Source: RPQJ01 sp963793675 (GTDB lineage Bacteria > Pseudomonadota > Gammaproteobacteria > Steroidobacterales > Steroidobacteraceae). From it: a stretch of 64,000 nucleotides of DNA. Every line of letters begins with the position of its first letter. The first letter of the stretch is position 1. The stretch spans positions 62,001 to 126,000 of the forward strand of contig CAWCBA010000008.1 in NCBI GenBank assembly GCA_963793675.1, written 5' to 3'. Below the pieces are notes generated by a model, which saw only the letters and a program-made list of their open reading frames with translations, made no database searches and had not been told where the DNA came from. Positions 42,723 to 52,381 of this stretch are shown here, in pieces. The position numbers were made by a program, and so were the translations under genes.

Positions 42723-45700
42723 TCACTTCACCTCGAGTTCGAACCGCACCAGTTGCCCGTTGGCCGAGACCTTGCCGTCACGCGCGAGGAACACGCGCTC
42801 CGGCAACAGGCCAGTGCCGGCGAGCAGGGCGCCCTCCACGGCTGTGCCGCGCTGCTGCCCAAGCTGTTCCAGGTCGCTGGGTTGCGCCACTGCACGCGCG
42901 CGGCATTCCTGTTCCAGCCACGCCAGGCGTGCCTGCCCGGCCCGTGCCTTCGCTTCCTTGCGTGAGACCTCGTCCGCGGGCTTGGGCGGCTCGGGGATCA
43001 CGGGTGCGGCGCCGGACAGCTGCGTGTACAGGGCCGTCAGGACTTTCTCCTGCTGCTCAGCCGGCAGCGTCTCGAACGCCGGCACCGGCGTCGTTTCGTC
43101 AGCGCGTCTCTTGCCGAGCAGAGCCGTGCGCGAGGCCGCCTGCAGTTCGCGCTGGTAGCGCGCCTCGGCCAGCGCCGACCCGTCGAGCGACGCTTCGGTA
43201 CCGATCGGCACCTCCAGTCGCAGGTCCGGCTTGGGCGCGAGACTCCTGCCCAGCGCGCCCAGGCGTTCCGCGGCGGCCGGATCGAGCGTGGCCGAGCCCG
43301 GCGCGAAGTCGATGAATTGCGCTTCCTCGGCCCCCTTGAACAGCGCGCCGAGCGCCTTGAACGGCGCCGTCACCGCTTTCGTCAGGATGTTCTTGATCAC
43401 CTGCCAGACGATCGGGCCGATGCGGAGCGTCGGGTCATCGAGCGTGCCGCTCACCGGGATGTCGAGGTTGATGACCCCGTCGGCGTCCTTGAGCAGCGAG
43501 GTGGCGAACTTCACCGGCAGCGTCGCTTCTTCCTTGCTCGCAGTGGCCTCGCCCCACTCCAGCTGGTCGATGCGGATCTTGTGCTGTGCCTCGAGCTTGC
43601 GGTTGTCGATCTGGTAATGCAGGTCGGTGAACAGCTTGCCCTGCGCGATGTTGTAGCCCGCGAACTTGCCCGAGTACGGATTGAACACCGGCAGCGAGAT
43701 GTTCTCGAACTTGAGCGTGATGTCGGTGTAGCGATCGAAGGCGAACGGCTGCGTCGTGCCGGAGATCAGCACCGGTGAATACTCGCCGACGTTGCCCGCG
43801 AGCTCGACTGTCGCACGCGAATTCGGATCGCTCGACATGCCGGTGATGCTGCCGTTGACCGACTTGATTGCAGCGGCAAAGTTCGGCTGCACGTTGAAGT
43901 CCGCGAAATCCATCGTGCCACCCACGACGTCGACTTCGCGAATCCGGATCGGCATGCCGGTTTCCCTGAGTTCGGGCGGCGGCGCGGCGGCAGCGAGCTT
44001 GCGCGCCTTCGCCGCCGCTTCCTCGGCCTGTTTTTCCGCCCGGATTTCCGCGCGCGATTTCCTGTGCCTGGGCGCCGCTTCCTGCGCGGCCTGGTCGGCT
44101 TTCGCCTGTGCCACCGCAGCGGCCGTGCCCTGCGGATCGAACACTGCCGAGACGTTGAGCACGGCGTCGGAACTGACGATCACCCGGGCGAACGGCTTCA
44201 CGATGCGCACGCGGTCGATGCCGAGCGAGTCGGGCGCCATTGCGTACTTCAGTTTCGACAGCTCGACTCGCTCGAAGTTGATGAAGTCCTGCTCGAGCGC
44301 GTTGTCGATCGACTTGAAGTCCACAATGGTCGCGTTGCCGGCGAACTGGAGTTCCGGTCGGCCGGAGCCGGCCGGTGCGAGCGAGACCTTGCCAGTGGCG
44401 CCCACCGTGCCTTGCCGGATCGTGAGGTCGGTCGTGCCGTTGGCATACGGTTGCAGCACCTGCAACGGCAACCCGGCGAGGTCGATGTCGACGTCTGCCG
44501 CGAATGGCTCCGGCACCACGTTGCCGTTACCCGTCAGCTTCGCGGTGCCATTGATCGTCGCGTCGAACTTGACCGGCAGTGGCTGCGACAGGTCGAGGCT
44601 CGCATCGGTCGCGGTCACATCGAGGGGGGACAGTTCGAAGCGTGCCACCGGCTCGACGGCACGGTCTTCGTAACTCACGGCGGCATCGCGCAGCGCCACG
44701 TTCGCGACCGTCAGCGTCCAGGGGGCTTCGGGCGCGGCGGGTGCTGCTGCCGGCTTACCGGCGTCCTGGGGTGCGAGTGCGGTGTCTGCAGCAGGCGCGG
44801 TTGGAGTCGTGCCGGCGGGCTGCTCAGCGAACAGCTGATCGATGTTCAGCGTGCCGTCCGGCATCGTCCAGATGTCGGCTTTGACGCCTTCGACCGCGAT
44901 CGTGCCCAGCGTCACGGTATTGGCCGGCATCGCGATCGTCGTATCGCTGATGACGACTGCCGGAACCGTGACGTAATCCTCCGCCAGACCATGTGCGCGC
45001 ACGGTCAGGCCGTTGAGCTGCATCTGTGGCAGACGCACGTCGAGTTGCAGGGACTCGCCAAGCACAACGCTGTACGAGCCCTGCAGATTCATTTCACCCT
45101 GTGCAATGACGAAGGGCAGCTCGACGCCCGCCACCTCGAGCATGCCGGGCACGTGCAGCTTGGTGACTGCGAATTCGCCCGACGAAGAGATCTGCGGGGC
45201 GAGCGCGAACTTGCCGTGCCATTCCAGCAGCTCCGCGTTCTGGGTCTTGGCGGTGAGTCCGAAGGCGCCGCCTTCCGGCGTGGTCTTGAAATTGTCGAGC
45301 TTGAGATTGACCGGGGTGAACCGGCGCTCGAGCGGCACTCGCCGGGCCAGGTCGGCGAACTGCACGGTACCGCCATCGAGCACGAACTGCTGGATCCAGA
45401 TCGCGGGCAACGGTGCGTCGTCTTCAGCGTCGTCCGGCAGCGCGAGGTCTGCGAGATTGACGGAACCGTCGGGTCGGATCACCGCCCGCGCCATCGGCGC
45501 ATCGAGCTGCACATCGCTTGAACACGAAAGCGCGCCGCCACAGCGACGAGGCTTCGAAGTCCACGAACAGCCGGCGGAAGCCGAGCATCGGCTTGCCGTC
45601 CTTGTCAGGCAGCACAAGGTCCTTGATCTCTGCCTGCAGCTTGAGCGGGTTGATCCTGATCTCGCCGATCGAGAGCTGCCGCCCGTATTTTTCGCGGACG

Positions 45701-45825
45701 AAATCGACGGCCTGGCTGCGCACGATGCCGGGTGCGGCGTAGAAGCCGAGCACGGTGTAGAGGCCGAACAGCAACAGCAGGCCGGCCAATACCCGGACGA
45801 TCTTCGACTTCAGAATGCTGCCCAT
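42723..45825 (-). CDS. DUF748/AsmA-like envelope protein, one frameshift
   Basis: A protein of about 1033 residues with one N-terminal anchor helix (IVRVLAGLLLLFGLYTVLGFYAAP) and a very long beta-rich periplasmic region of the DUF748 family. Family blocks include the repeated DGTVQFADL and GTMDFADF strands, SGTTQPFAFDRYTDITLKFEN and DIPVSGTLDDPTLRIGPIVWQVIKN. An OmpA-like stretch (IDFAPGSATLDPAAAERLGAL) closes it. The frame changes at about 45524, where one extra A turns FVFSDVQLDAPM into a stopless but wrong frame. The ATG at 45825 has AGGTGAGG before it. DUF748 is related to AsmA/TamB proteins thought to move phospholipid across the periplasm; that role is inferred. Confidence 0.85.
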
Positions 45826-45911
45826 GTCCCTCACCTCTGCAGATGCTCGTCGCATTGGTCGCGCGGATGACGCGACACCCGCACGCGCCGCGTCTCTGGC
45901 AACGCGGTGAA

Positions 45912-46606
45912 TTACCGTTCTTCGCCGAGCCAGCGATAGACGTACCCCGCGACAGGGCGCCGACGATCGGCGCCACCCAGAAGAGCCACAGCTGCGACAG
46001 CGCCCAGTCCTGCACGATCAGCGCCGGACCCGTGCTGCGCGCAGGGTTCACGGAGGTGTTGGTGACCGGAATGCTGATCAGGTGGATCAGCGTGAGGCCG
46101 AGGCCAATCGCGATCGGCGCGAAGCCGGCAGGTGCGCGGCGATCGGTGGCGCCCAGGATGATCAGCAGGAACATCAGCGTCATGACGACCTCGGCGGTGA
46201 AGCCGGCCGCCAGCGAGTAGCCACCGGGCGAATGCTCCCCGTAGCCGTTCGACGCGAGCCCACCGGCAAGGTCGAACCCCGCCTTGCCCGATGCGATCGA
46301 GTACAGGACGAGCGCTCCCACGAAACCGCCGATGACCTGCGCCACGATGTAAGGCAGCACTTCGCCGAGCGGATGCCGGCCGCCTGCCCACAGGCCCACG
46401 GTGACCGCCGGGTTCAGGTGACAGCCGGAAATGTGGCCGATGGCGAAGGCCATCGTCAGCACCGTCAGGCCGAAAGCAAGCGATACGCCGACGAATCCGA
46501 TTCCCACGTCCGGAAACGCAGCCGCCAGCACGGCGCTGCCGCAGCCACCGAGCACGAGCCAGAACGTGCCGATGAATTCAGCAGCCAGTTTTTTCGACAT
46601 GGGCAT
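45912..46606 (-). CDS. aqpZ: Aquaporin Z, one frameshift near the C-terminus
   Basis: A water channel of about 231 residues with six helices and the two NPA half-helices (GCHLNPAVTVG and NTSVNPARSTG). The selectivity filter residues Phe, His (LIHLISIPVTN), Thr and Arg are those of AqpZ, not of the glycerol channel GlpF. Near 45955 the frame slips: the first frame reads VGALSRGTSIAG, while the other gives VAGYVYRWLGEER and stops at 45912, the normal AqpZ end. One missing G explains it; this is one of few deletions among the indels here. GGGAGAG precedes the ATG at 46606. Confidence 0.92.
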
Positions 46607-46737
46607 CGAGTCTCTCCCGCGTGAGTTTGTCTTTTTGTCAATTGACGGCTGACGGCCGGGCGCTCGCGCCCGAACCAGGCCCCGGGACACTCTAGCGGCC
46701 AAAGGCGGTGGGTCACAAGCGCAAGCCTGGCCGGATC

Positions 46738-46761
46738 GCGGCTGCGGCTGGGCGCAGCCGC
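46738..46761. terminator. Hairpin downstream of the FAD-linked oxidase gene
   Basis: GCGGCTGCG and CGCAGCCGC form a 9-bp stem around a six-base loop. It lies 29 bp past the 3' end of the minus-strand operon that begins at phrB, and before aqpZ. There is no U-tract, so it may act as a pause or stability element. Confidence 0.45.
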
Positions 46762-46789
46762 GGCTTGCTCTGCGGCGGCAGGGCTCGCC

Positions 46790-48229
46790 CTATTCGCGCA
46801 GGACCTTGCCTGGATTCAGGATGCCCCTGGGGTCCAGCGCCTGTTTGATCGATCGCATCGCTGCGAGCGCGACCGGGTCCTTGTGGCGCGCGAGCAGGTC
46901 GCGCTTCAGTTGCCCGATGCCGTGTTCGGCGCTGATCGAGCCCCTGAATTCCCGCACGCATCCGTGCACGGCATGACCGAGGGCCTCCTGCAGTGCCAAG
47001 AACGCCGTGCGGTCGCCGCCGCCCGGCGGCTCGCTGAGATTGAAGTGCAGGTTGCCGTCGCCGACGTGTCCATATGCCACCAGACGCGCGCTGGGCGCCA
47101 CTTGCGCGACAGCCACGGCGGCCTTGGCCAGGAAGGCCGGCAGCGCAGCGATGGGCACTGACACGTCGTGCTTGATGCTGGCCCCCTCCAGCCGCTGGGC
47201 CTCCGGCACCGACTCGCGCAGTCGCCAGAGCGCCTCGCGCTGCGCGATCGACTCGGCGAACGTCGCTTCGAGCACGTCTCCGCGCTCCATCGCGGCACCC
47301 AGCGCGTCTTCGAGCAGGCTCCGCAGTTGGGGGTCGTGACGAGCCGTCGACACCTCGCACAACACATATGCAGGATGCGGCGTACCCAGCGGGTCGGTCA
47401 CGCCGGGAACGTGGCGGACCACGAAATCGACCGCGATGCGGGGCAGGTATTCGAATGTCGTGACGCAGTCGCCCGTGGCTTCGCGCAGCTGCGAGAGCAG
47501 GGCAACAGCCGCCTGCATGCCGGGTATCGCGACGAATGCCGTCTCGATCGTGCGTGGCTGCGGGAACAATTTCAGGCTCGCGGCAGTGATGATTCCGAGC
47601 GTGCCTTCCGCACCGATGAAGAGGTCGCGCAGGTCATACCCCGTGTTGTCCTTGCGCAGGCTCGACAAGCCGTCGATGACGCGCCCGTCGGCCAGCACGA
47701 CCTCGAGGCCCAGCACGAGGTCGCGGGCCACGCCGTAGCGCACGGCCGCGAGCCCACCGGCATTGGTCGAGAGATTGCCGCCGATCTGGCAACTGCCTTC
47801 CGAGCCGAGCGACAGCGGAAACAGCCGGTCGAGGGCCTGCGCAGCCGCCTGTACGTCCATCAACACGCAACCGGCTTCGGCGATCAGCGAGAAGTTGGCA
47901 GCGTCGACTTCACGGATGCGGTTCAACCGGTGCAGCGACAGCAGGAGCTGATCGCCGTGGGCGCTCGGCGTGGCACCGCCGCAGTAACTGGTGTTGCCAC
48001 CCTGGGGCACGACGGCGATACGCGCCTCGTGGCAGAGTGCGAGCACCTGCGAGACCTCCGAGGTGGTCGCCGGGCACGCAACGAAGGGTGTGGCGCCCCG
48101 GTACAGGCTGCGGAAATCCGTCAGGAAGCGCGCTGTCCTTGCGGGTGCGTCGATGCAGCCCGCCTCGCCCAGCACGACCCGGATACGCTGCAGCGCGTCG
48201 GCGTGCGAATCGGGTGCGGCTGCCTGCAT
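46790..48229 (-). CDS. FAD-linked 2-hydroxyacid oxidase (GlcD/D2HGDH-like)
   Basis: A 479-residue flavoprotein that oxidises a D-2-hydroxyacid such as D-lactate, glycolate or D-2-hydroxyglutarate. The PCMH-type FAD domain is clear (VVPQGGNTSYCGGATP, GSEGSCQIGGNLSTNAGG, RYGVARDLVLGLEVVLADG). The C-terminal domain carries the metal-binding AYGHVGDGNLHFN and SAEHGIGQLK. No Fe-S domain or GlcE/GlcF genes are next to it, which favours the single-subunit D2HGDH-type group. It starts 15 bp after the stop of the thioredoxin-CcdA gene. Confidence 0.88.
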   Translation of the reverse strand: MQAAAPDSHADALQRIRVVLGEAGCIDAPARTARFLTDFRSLYRGATPFVACPATTSEVSQVLALCHEARIAVVPQGGNTSYCGGATPSAHGDQLLLSLHRLNRIREVDAANFSLIAEAGCVLMDVQAAAQALDRLFPLSLGSEGSCQIGGNLSTNAGGLAAVRYGVARDLVLGLEVVLADGRVIDGLSSLRKDNTGYDLRDLFIGAEGTLGIITAASLKLFPQPRTIETAFVAIPGMQAAVALLSQLREATGDCVTTFEYLPRIAVDFVVRHVPGVTDPLGTPHPAYVLCEVSTARHDPQLRSLLEDALGAAMERGDVLEATFAESIAQREALWRLRESVPEAQRLEGASIKHDVSVPIAALPAFLAKAAVAVAQVAPSARLVAYGHVGDGNLHFNLSEPPGGGDRTAFLALQEALGHAVHGCVREFRGSISAEHGIGQLKRDLLARHKDPVALAAMRSIKQALDPRGILNPGKVLRE

Positions 48230-48244
48230 CCGGACCCGCGACGC

Positions 48245-49570
48245 TCAGGCCGGGCGCGACGCGGCCAACCGGGCCACGACCAGGGAGGCGCCGACGGCGG
48301 CGGCCAGCACGAGGATCGAGGCGAGCGGGTTGGTGAGCATGGTCGGCGCAATGAGCAGCAGCAGGCCGAAACCCAGCATCATGAAGCCGGATATCAGCTT
48401 GAGCAGGCGGCCTTCCGATTCGGTCAGCTTGCGTGCGCCCATGGTCTTCGTGAACACCGTTACGATCGCGAGCAGCGGCAGGACGTAGATCACGTTGTAT
48501 GCCGCAAGCCACGCATAGTACTGCCAGGACTCGAGGTCCGCGAGCGTCAGCGCCCGCGTGTACACCATCGGGAAGCCCGCGGTGCAGAGCAGTTCGTACG
48601 AGTTGGCGACGATCGCGAGCAGCACCGTGCTGACCAGCATCGGACCGATGCTGCCGGAGGCGACCACCTCGCGCATGCGCTTGAACAGGCCGGGCTTGGC
48701 CGCGTCCGGGATCGACAGGCTCGGGCCTGCCTTGAACCAGAAATAGTCCTTGATGTTGAGTGCGGCGACCGTCAGTGCGACCAGTCCCGCGACGAACGTG
48801 ATCACGCGCAGTTCGCCTGCGATCAGGAAGACGTTCAGCCACGCGGCCATGAACACGAAGTAGACGAGCCCGGAGAACAGCACGAACGTGCCGCCGATGA
48901 TCGCCATGCGCGTGCGGCTCCTGGCGTGAACCAGCAGGCTGAGCAGGAACAGCAGCACGAAAAATGCGCAGGGATTGAACGCGTCCATGCCCGCGAGCAC
49001 CAGCGTCAGCACCGGGAGCGAGAACGCCTTGGCGTCCACCGGGCCGATGAACGGCAGGTTGACCGTGGTGCCCGCATTCTCCTCGGCCGCCGAGAGCTGG
49101 GTGATGGCGCCGCCGCCGACAGTCGGTGCAGGGTCTGGCGCACCGGGGTTCGCGGCGCGCCTGTCGTGGCATGCCTGCAATGCGTCGGCGAGTTCCTTGC
49201 CCGTCGTCTCGGCCGAGTCGTAGCCGATGATGATCTGGCGGCAGAACACCAGGCCGGGTACCGAGAGCGCCTCGACGCCGAGCGCCTGCGCCGTCTCGTA
49301 GTAGAGCCTGGCATTGCCACGGTGATCCTTCACCGAGTAACGCTTCACCTCGAGCCACGGAGTACGGGCCTGGAGTTCGGCGATGAACGGCTTGGCCGCC
49401 TGGCAGTGCGGGCAGGTCGGCGAGAAGAAGTAATACAGCCGGACGGTGGGTGTGCCGTCCTGCGCGGTGCCGTACCAGAAATCGTCGGACCTCGGATCGT
49501 CCGTCGCCGCGCCCGCGAGACTCGAAAAAAACAACAGCACCAGCAGCCAGGCCAGTCGGATCGGGGACAT
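48245..49570 (-). CDS. Thioredoxin-CcdA fusion membrane thiol protein
   Basis: A 441-residue protein: signal peptide, periplasmic thioredoxin-like domain with CPHC (YYFFSPTCPHCQAAKPFI, about residues 45-145), then a linker and a CcdA/DsbD-type membrane domain of six or more helices. Membrane cysteines are in AGMDAFNPCAFFVLLFLLSLL and NSYELLCTAGFPMVY, the pair expected to pass electrons across the membrane. This resembles DsbD with the order of domains reversed. It would carry reductant to the periplasm for cytochrome c maturation or disulfide repair. It starts 62 bp after the cyclic-nucleotide-binding gene. Confidence 0.85.
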   Translation of the reverse strand: MSPIRLAWLLVLLFFSSLAGAATDDPRSDDFWYGTAQDGTPTVRLYYFFSPTCPHCQAAKPFIAELQARTPWLEVKRYSVKDHRGNARLYYETAQALGVEALSVPGLVFCRQIIIGYDSAETTGKELADALQACHDRRAANPGAPDPAPTVGGGAITQLSAAEENAGTTVNLPFIGPVDAKAFSLPVLTLVLAGMDAFNPCAFFVLLFLLSLLVHARSRTRMAIIGGTFVLFSGLVYFVFMAAWLNVFLIAGELRVITFVAGLVALTVAALNIKDYFWFKAGPSLSIPDAAKPGLFKRMREVVASGSIGPMLVSTVLLAIVANSYELLCTAGFPMVYTRALTLADLESWQYYAWLAAYNVIYVLPLLAIVTVFTKTMGARKLTESEGRLLKLISGFMMLGFGLLLLIAPTMLTNPLASILVLAAAVGASLVVARLAASRPA

Positions 49571-49632
49571 TCAGTGAAGACCTGTGGTTCCGGGGAGGTG
49601 CGCGAAGTCCAGCGGGGCGGTCGGCCGACGCT

Positions 49633-50118
49633 TCAGTACCGACCGTGGGTCTTGTAGAGGTAGTTCGTCAGTTCGGCCGTCTGCATCGACAACCGACGCT
49701 GCAGTTCGTGCACCACGCGAACGATCGCGCGCATGACGCGATAGACGAGGTGGGGATTGCGGTCGAGCAGGCCTTCGAGGTCGCCACGGCTCAGGCCGAG
49801 CACGCGCGTGCCGCTCTCTGCGACGAGCGAGGCGTAACGCAGCGCACCGTCCAGGAACGAGAGCTCGCCCACGACGTCACCGGGGCGCAGCACGCTGAGC
49901 GTGATTTCGTTGTCGGTGCCAACCGACTTCACGACCGCGATGCCGCCGCTCGCGACGACGTAGAGGTGGTCGTCGCTGTCGCCTTCGCGCACGAGCACTT
50001 CGCCCTGCGCAAGGTCGCGCAGGGTCATCACCGTGGCCAGTGCCTTGCGCTGGTCCTCGGTCATCTCGACTGCCAGCTTGGATTTGCTGAGGCCTTCGAG
50101 GATGGCGGCTTGGGTCAT
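49633..50118 (-). CDS. Stand-alone cyclic-nucleotide-binding domain protein
   Basis: A 161-residue protein holding one cNMP-binding barrel (MTLRDLAQGEVLVREGDSDDHLYVVASGGIAVVK, GDVVGELSFLDGALRYASLVAES) and a C-terminal helix (RVMRAIVRVVHELQRRLSMQTAELTNYLYK). There is no DNA-binding winged helix, unlike Crp/Fnr proteins. The GELSFLDG...R phosphate-binding cassette keeps its Glu and Arg, so nucleotide binding is possible. It follows the CFA-type methyltransferase gene by 143 bp on the same strand. It may be a regulatory subunit; the partner is unknown. Confidence 0.85.
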   Translation of the reverse strand: MTQAAILEGLSKSKLAVEMTEDQRKALATVMTLRDLAQGEVLVREGDSDDHLYVVASGGIAVVKSVGTDNEITLSVLRPGDVVGELSFLDGALRYASLVAESGTRVLGLSRGDLEGLLDRNPHLVYRVMRAIVRVVHELQRRLSMQTAELTNYLYKTHGRY

Positions 50119-50261
50119 GACGGACTCCGGCGACGATTGGACTGGTTCCGGATTGTCGCGGCTAGCGCCGCTGTCCGGCCAGTAGGTGAAACCCGCGACC
50201 CCGCGCCGGATGGTCCGGTCGCGGACCGCGTGCGCGGCCGCGGAGGCGGCCGGGTGGACGC

Positions 50262-51575
50262 TCAGACCGGCGCGGGCAGGCGACAGCGTGGCTTCGTGAG
50301 CAGCATCTGCACGTCGCCGATCTGCCGCTCGAGGAAGCCGCCCTCGCAGTAGCAGAGGTAGAAGTCCCACATGCGGATGAAGCTGTCCGGGTAGCCGAGC
50401 TGGCGCACCTCGGCGAGGCGCGCAAAGAAGTTCTCGCGCCACTTCCGCAATGTGGTTGCGTAGTGCGGCCCGATGTCTTCGAGGTGGAACACCTTCAGGT
50501 CCGTAGCCCGGCAGAGCGAGTCCGCAATCGCCGTGACCGACGGGATGAAGCTGCCCGGGAAGATGAAGCGCTGGATGAAGTCGACGGACTTCAGCGCCTG
50601 CTCGTACACCTGGTCCTGGATCGTGATCGCCTGCAGCAGCATCGCGCCGTCGGGCTTCAGCAGCGCGGAGCACTTGGCGATGTACGTGTCGAGGAATCGC
50701 GCGCCGACTGCTTCGATCATCTCGACCGACACGAGCTTGTCGTAGGTGCCGGACAGGTTACGGTAGTCCTCGAGCAACAGCGTCACCTGGCCGCTCTGCA
50801 GCAGGCCGGCCGCGGCGAACTTCCGCTGCGCCCAGTCGTGCTGCTCGCGCGAGATGGTGGTGGTGGTGACCTTGCAGCCGTATTTCTGCGCTGCGTGCAG
50901 CGCGAGGCCACCCCAGCCGGTGCCGATCTCGACGAGGTGGTCGCTGGGCGACAGCCGTAACCGGCGACAGATGCGATCGAGCTTGGCCAGTTGCGCCTCG
51001 TGCAGGCTCGCGTCCTCGCGTTCGAACACCGCGCACGAATACAGCATCGTCTGGTCGAGGAACAGCGCGAACAGGTCGTTGCCGAGGTCGTAGTGGGCCG
51101 CGATGTTGCGGCGGCTGCCGTCGCACGCTGTTGCGGTTGAGCCAGTGCAGCACGCGCCGCAAGGGCTCGCTGACAAAGGCGGCCGCGCCCTCGAAGGACT
51201 CCATTGCCTCGCGGTTGGCCACGAACATCCGTACCAGGGCGGTGAGATCGTCCGTGCGCCAGAGCCCGCGGATGTAGGCCTCGCCACCGCCGACGGTGCC
51301 GCCGAACGCCGCGTCCGCGAACGTCTGCGGGTGCAGCACCTCGAGCGTGGCGTGGAGATCGCACCCGGCCGTGCGCCGGCCGAACACGTGACGCTCACCA
51401 GTCGCCGGCACGACGACCGTCAGTTCGCCGCGCTGGAATTTCGCCAACGCGTGCAGGAACAGGCGCTTGCCGAGCACGTTGCAGCCACGTGCCTCGACGC
51501 TGTCGGAGTCGCGGCAGCGGCAGCGGGTCGACGGCGGGGATGATGGACGCGATGGCTTCGCGTGGTCTTGCTCAT
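50262..51575 (-). CDS. Cyclopropane-fatty-acid-phospholipid synthase family methyltransferase, three frameshifts
   Basis: SAM-dependent methyltransferase acting on unsaturated acyl chains of phospholipids. The N-terminal lipid-binding region is FGRRTAGCDLHATLEVLHPQTF and GGGEAYIRGLW. The catalytic domain has AAHYDLGNDLFALFLD, the SAM motif VEIGTGWGGLALHAA, VSVEMIEAVG and the C-terminal YLCYCEGGFLERQIGDVQ. The ATG at 51575 overlaps the DUF1365 stop (ATGA). Reading the whole family sequence requires three frame changes, near 51560, 51515 and 51120, each a one-base insertion. After correction the length is about 436. In related clusters such enzymes make methylated precursors of furan fatty acids rather than cyclopropanes; which applies here is open. 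Confidence 0.87.
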
Positions 51576-52381
51576 GGCGTGGTCTCGATGGGATCGACGC
51601 GGCCGGCGCGCTGGCGATGCCCGGCACCGGTCTTGTCGGGGTGCGTGAACAGCGGCGTGCGCTTGAGCCAGAGCCGCAGCGCCTGCCAGTAGATCGCCGC
51701 CGTCACCTTGAACGTGACGAGTGGATGCCGCGCCAGCGATGCAGCGAGTGCAGCGCCCGTGATCGGTTGCCTGCGCAACGTGAGCGTCGCGTCGAACAGC
51801 TTGCGGCCGTCGCGCCGGTTTTCCATGTGCACGGCGAGCGCGTCGTGCGGACGCGTGAAGCGCCAGTCGTACTCGATGTCCATGGGCATGAACGGTGAAA
51901 CGTGGAAGTCCTTGTCGAACTCGAACTGCAGCCGCTCGGGCGTGCCGCGGTTGGCCGACTGCGGCAGCACGTAGCAGTGGCGCTCGCCCCAGGGCGTGTT
52001 GTTGATCTCCGCCACGATGGCGACCAGGTGTCGGTCGGCGGCATCGAAGCAGTAGTAGAAACTCACCGGGTTGAAGCCGTAACCGAAGTGGCGCGGATGC
52101 GTCAGCAGCCGCACCGGACCGTCGGCTTCGATGCCGGCGCGTTCCCGCACCAGTTCACGGATGCACTCGCCGAGGTCGCGCCGCGGATCGCCGTAGTGAT
52201 CCGCGCGACGCCAGCGGGCGATGCCCCAGCGCGTGCCGGCAGACCAGAACCAGCGCCCGCGGAAAACGGTGTCTGTCTCGGCGAGGTCGAGGTACAGCAG
52301 CGCGAGCCGGTAACTGAACGCGTGTCCCGCCGGCTCGAACCGGCGGTGCCTAACCGACCCGTGGTAGAGGCAGCTGTGCAC
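51572..52381 (-). CDS. DUF1365 family protein
   Basis: A 269-residue protein of the DUF1365 family, regularly found between a CFA-type methyltransferase and an FAD oxidoreductase. Recognised blocks are SCLYHGSVRHRRFEPAGHAFSYRLALLYLDL at the N-terminus, LTHPRHFGYGFNPVSFYYCFD, EINNTPWGERHCYVL and KDFHVSPFMPMDIEYDWRF. The start is GTG (52381), inside the end of the FAD gene, with GAGGA upstream. It overlaps the next gene by 4 bp. The enzymatic role is not established; it is thought to act in the same lipid modification. Confidence 0.88.
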   Translation of the reverse strand: MHSCLYHGSVRHRRFEPAGHAFSYRLALLYLDLAETDTVFRGRWFWSAGTRWGIARWRRADHYGDPRRDLGECIRELVRERAGIEADGPVRLLTHPRHFGYGFNPVSFYYCFDAADRHLVAIVAEINNTPWGERHCYVLPQSANRGTPERLQFEFDKDFHVSPFMPMDIEYDWRFTRPHDALAVHMENRRDGRKLFDATLTLRRQPITGAALAASLARHPLVTFKVTAAIYWQALRLWLKRTPLFTHPDKTGAGHRQRAGRVDPIETTP

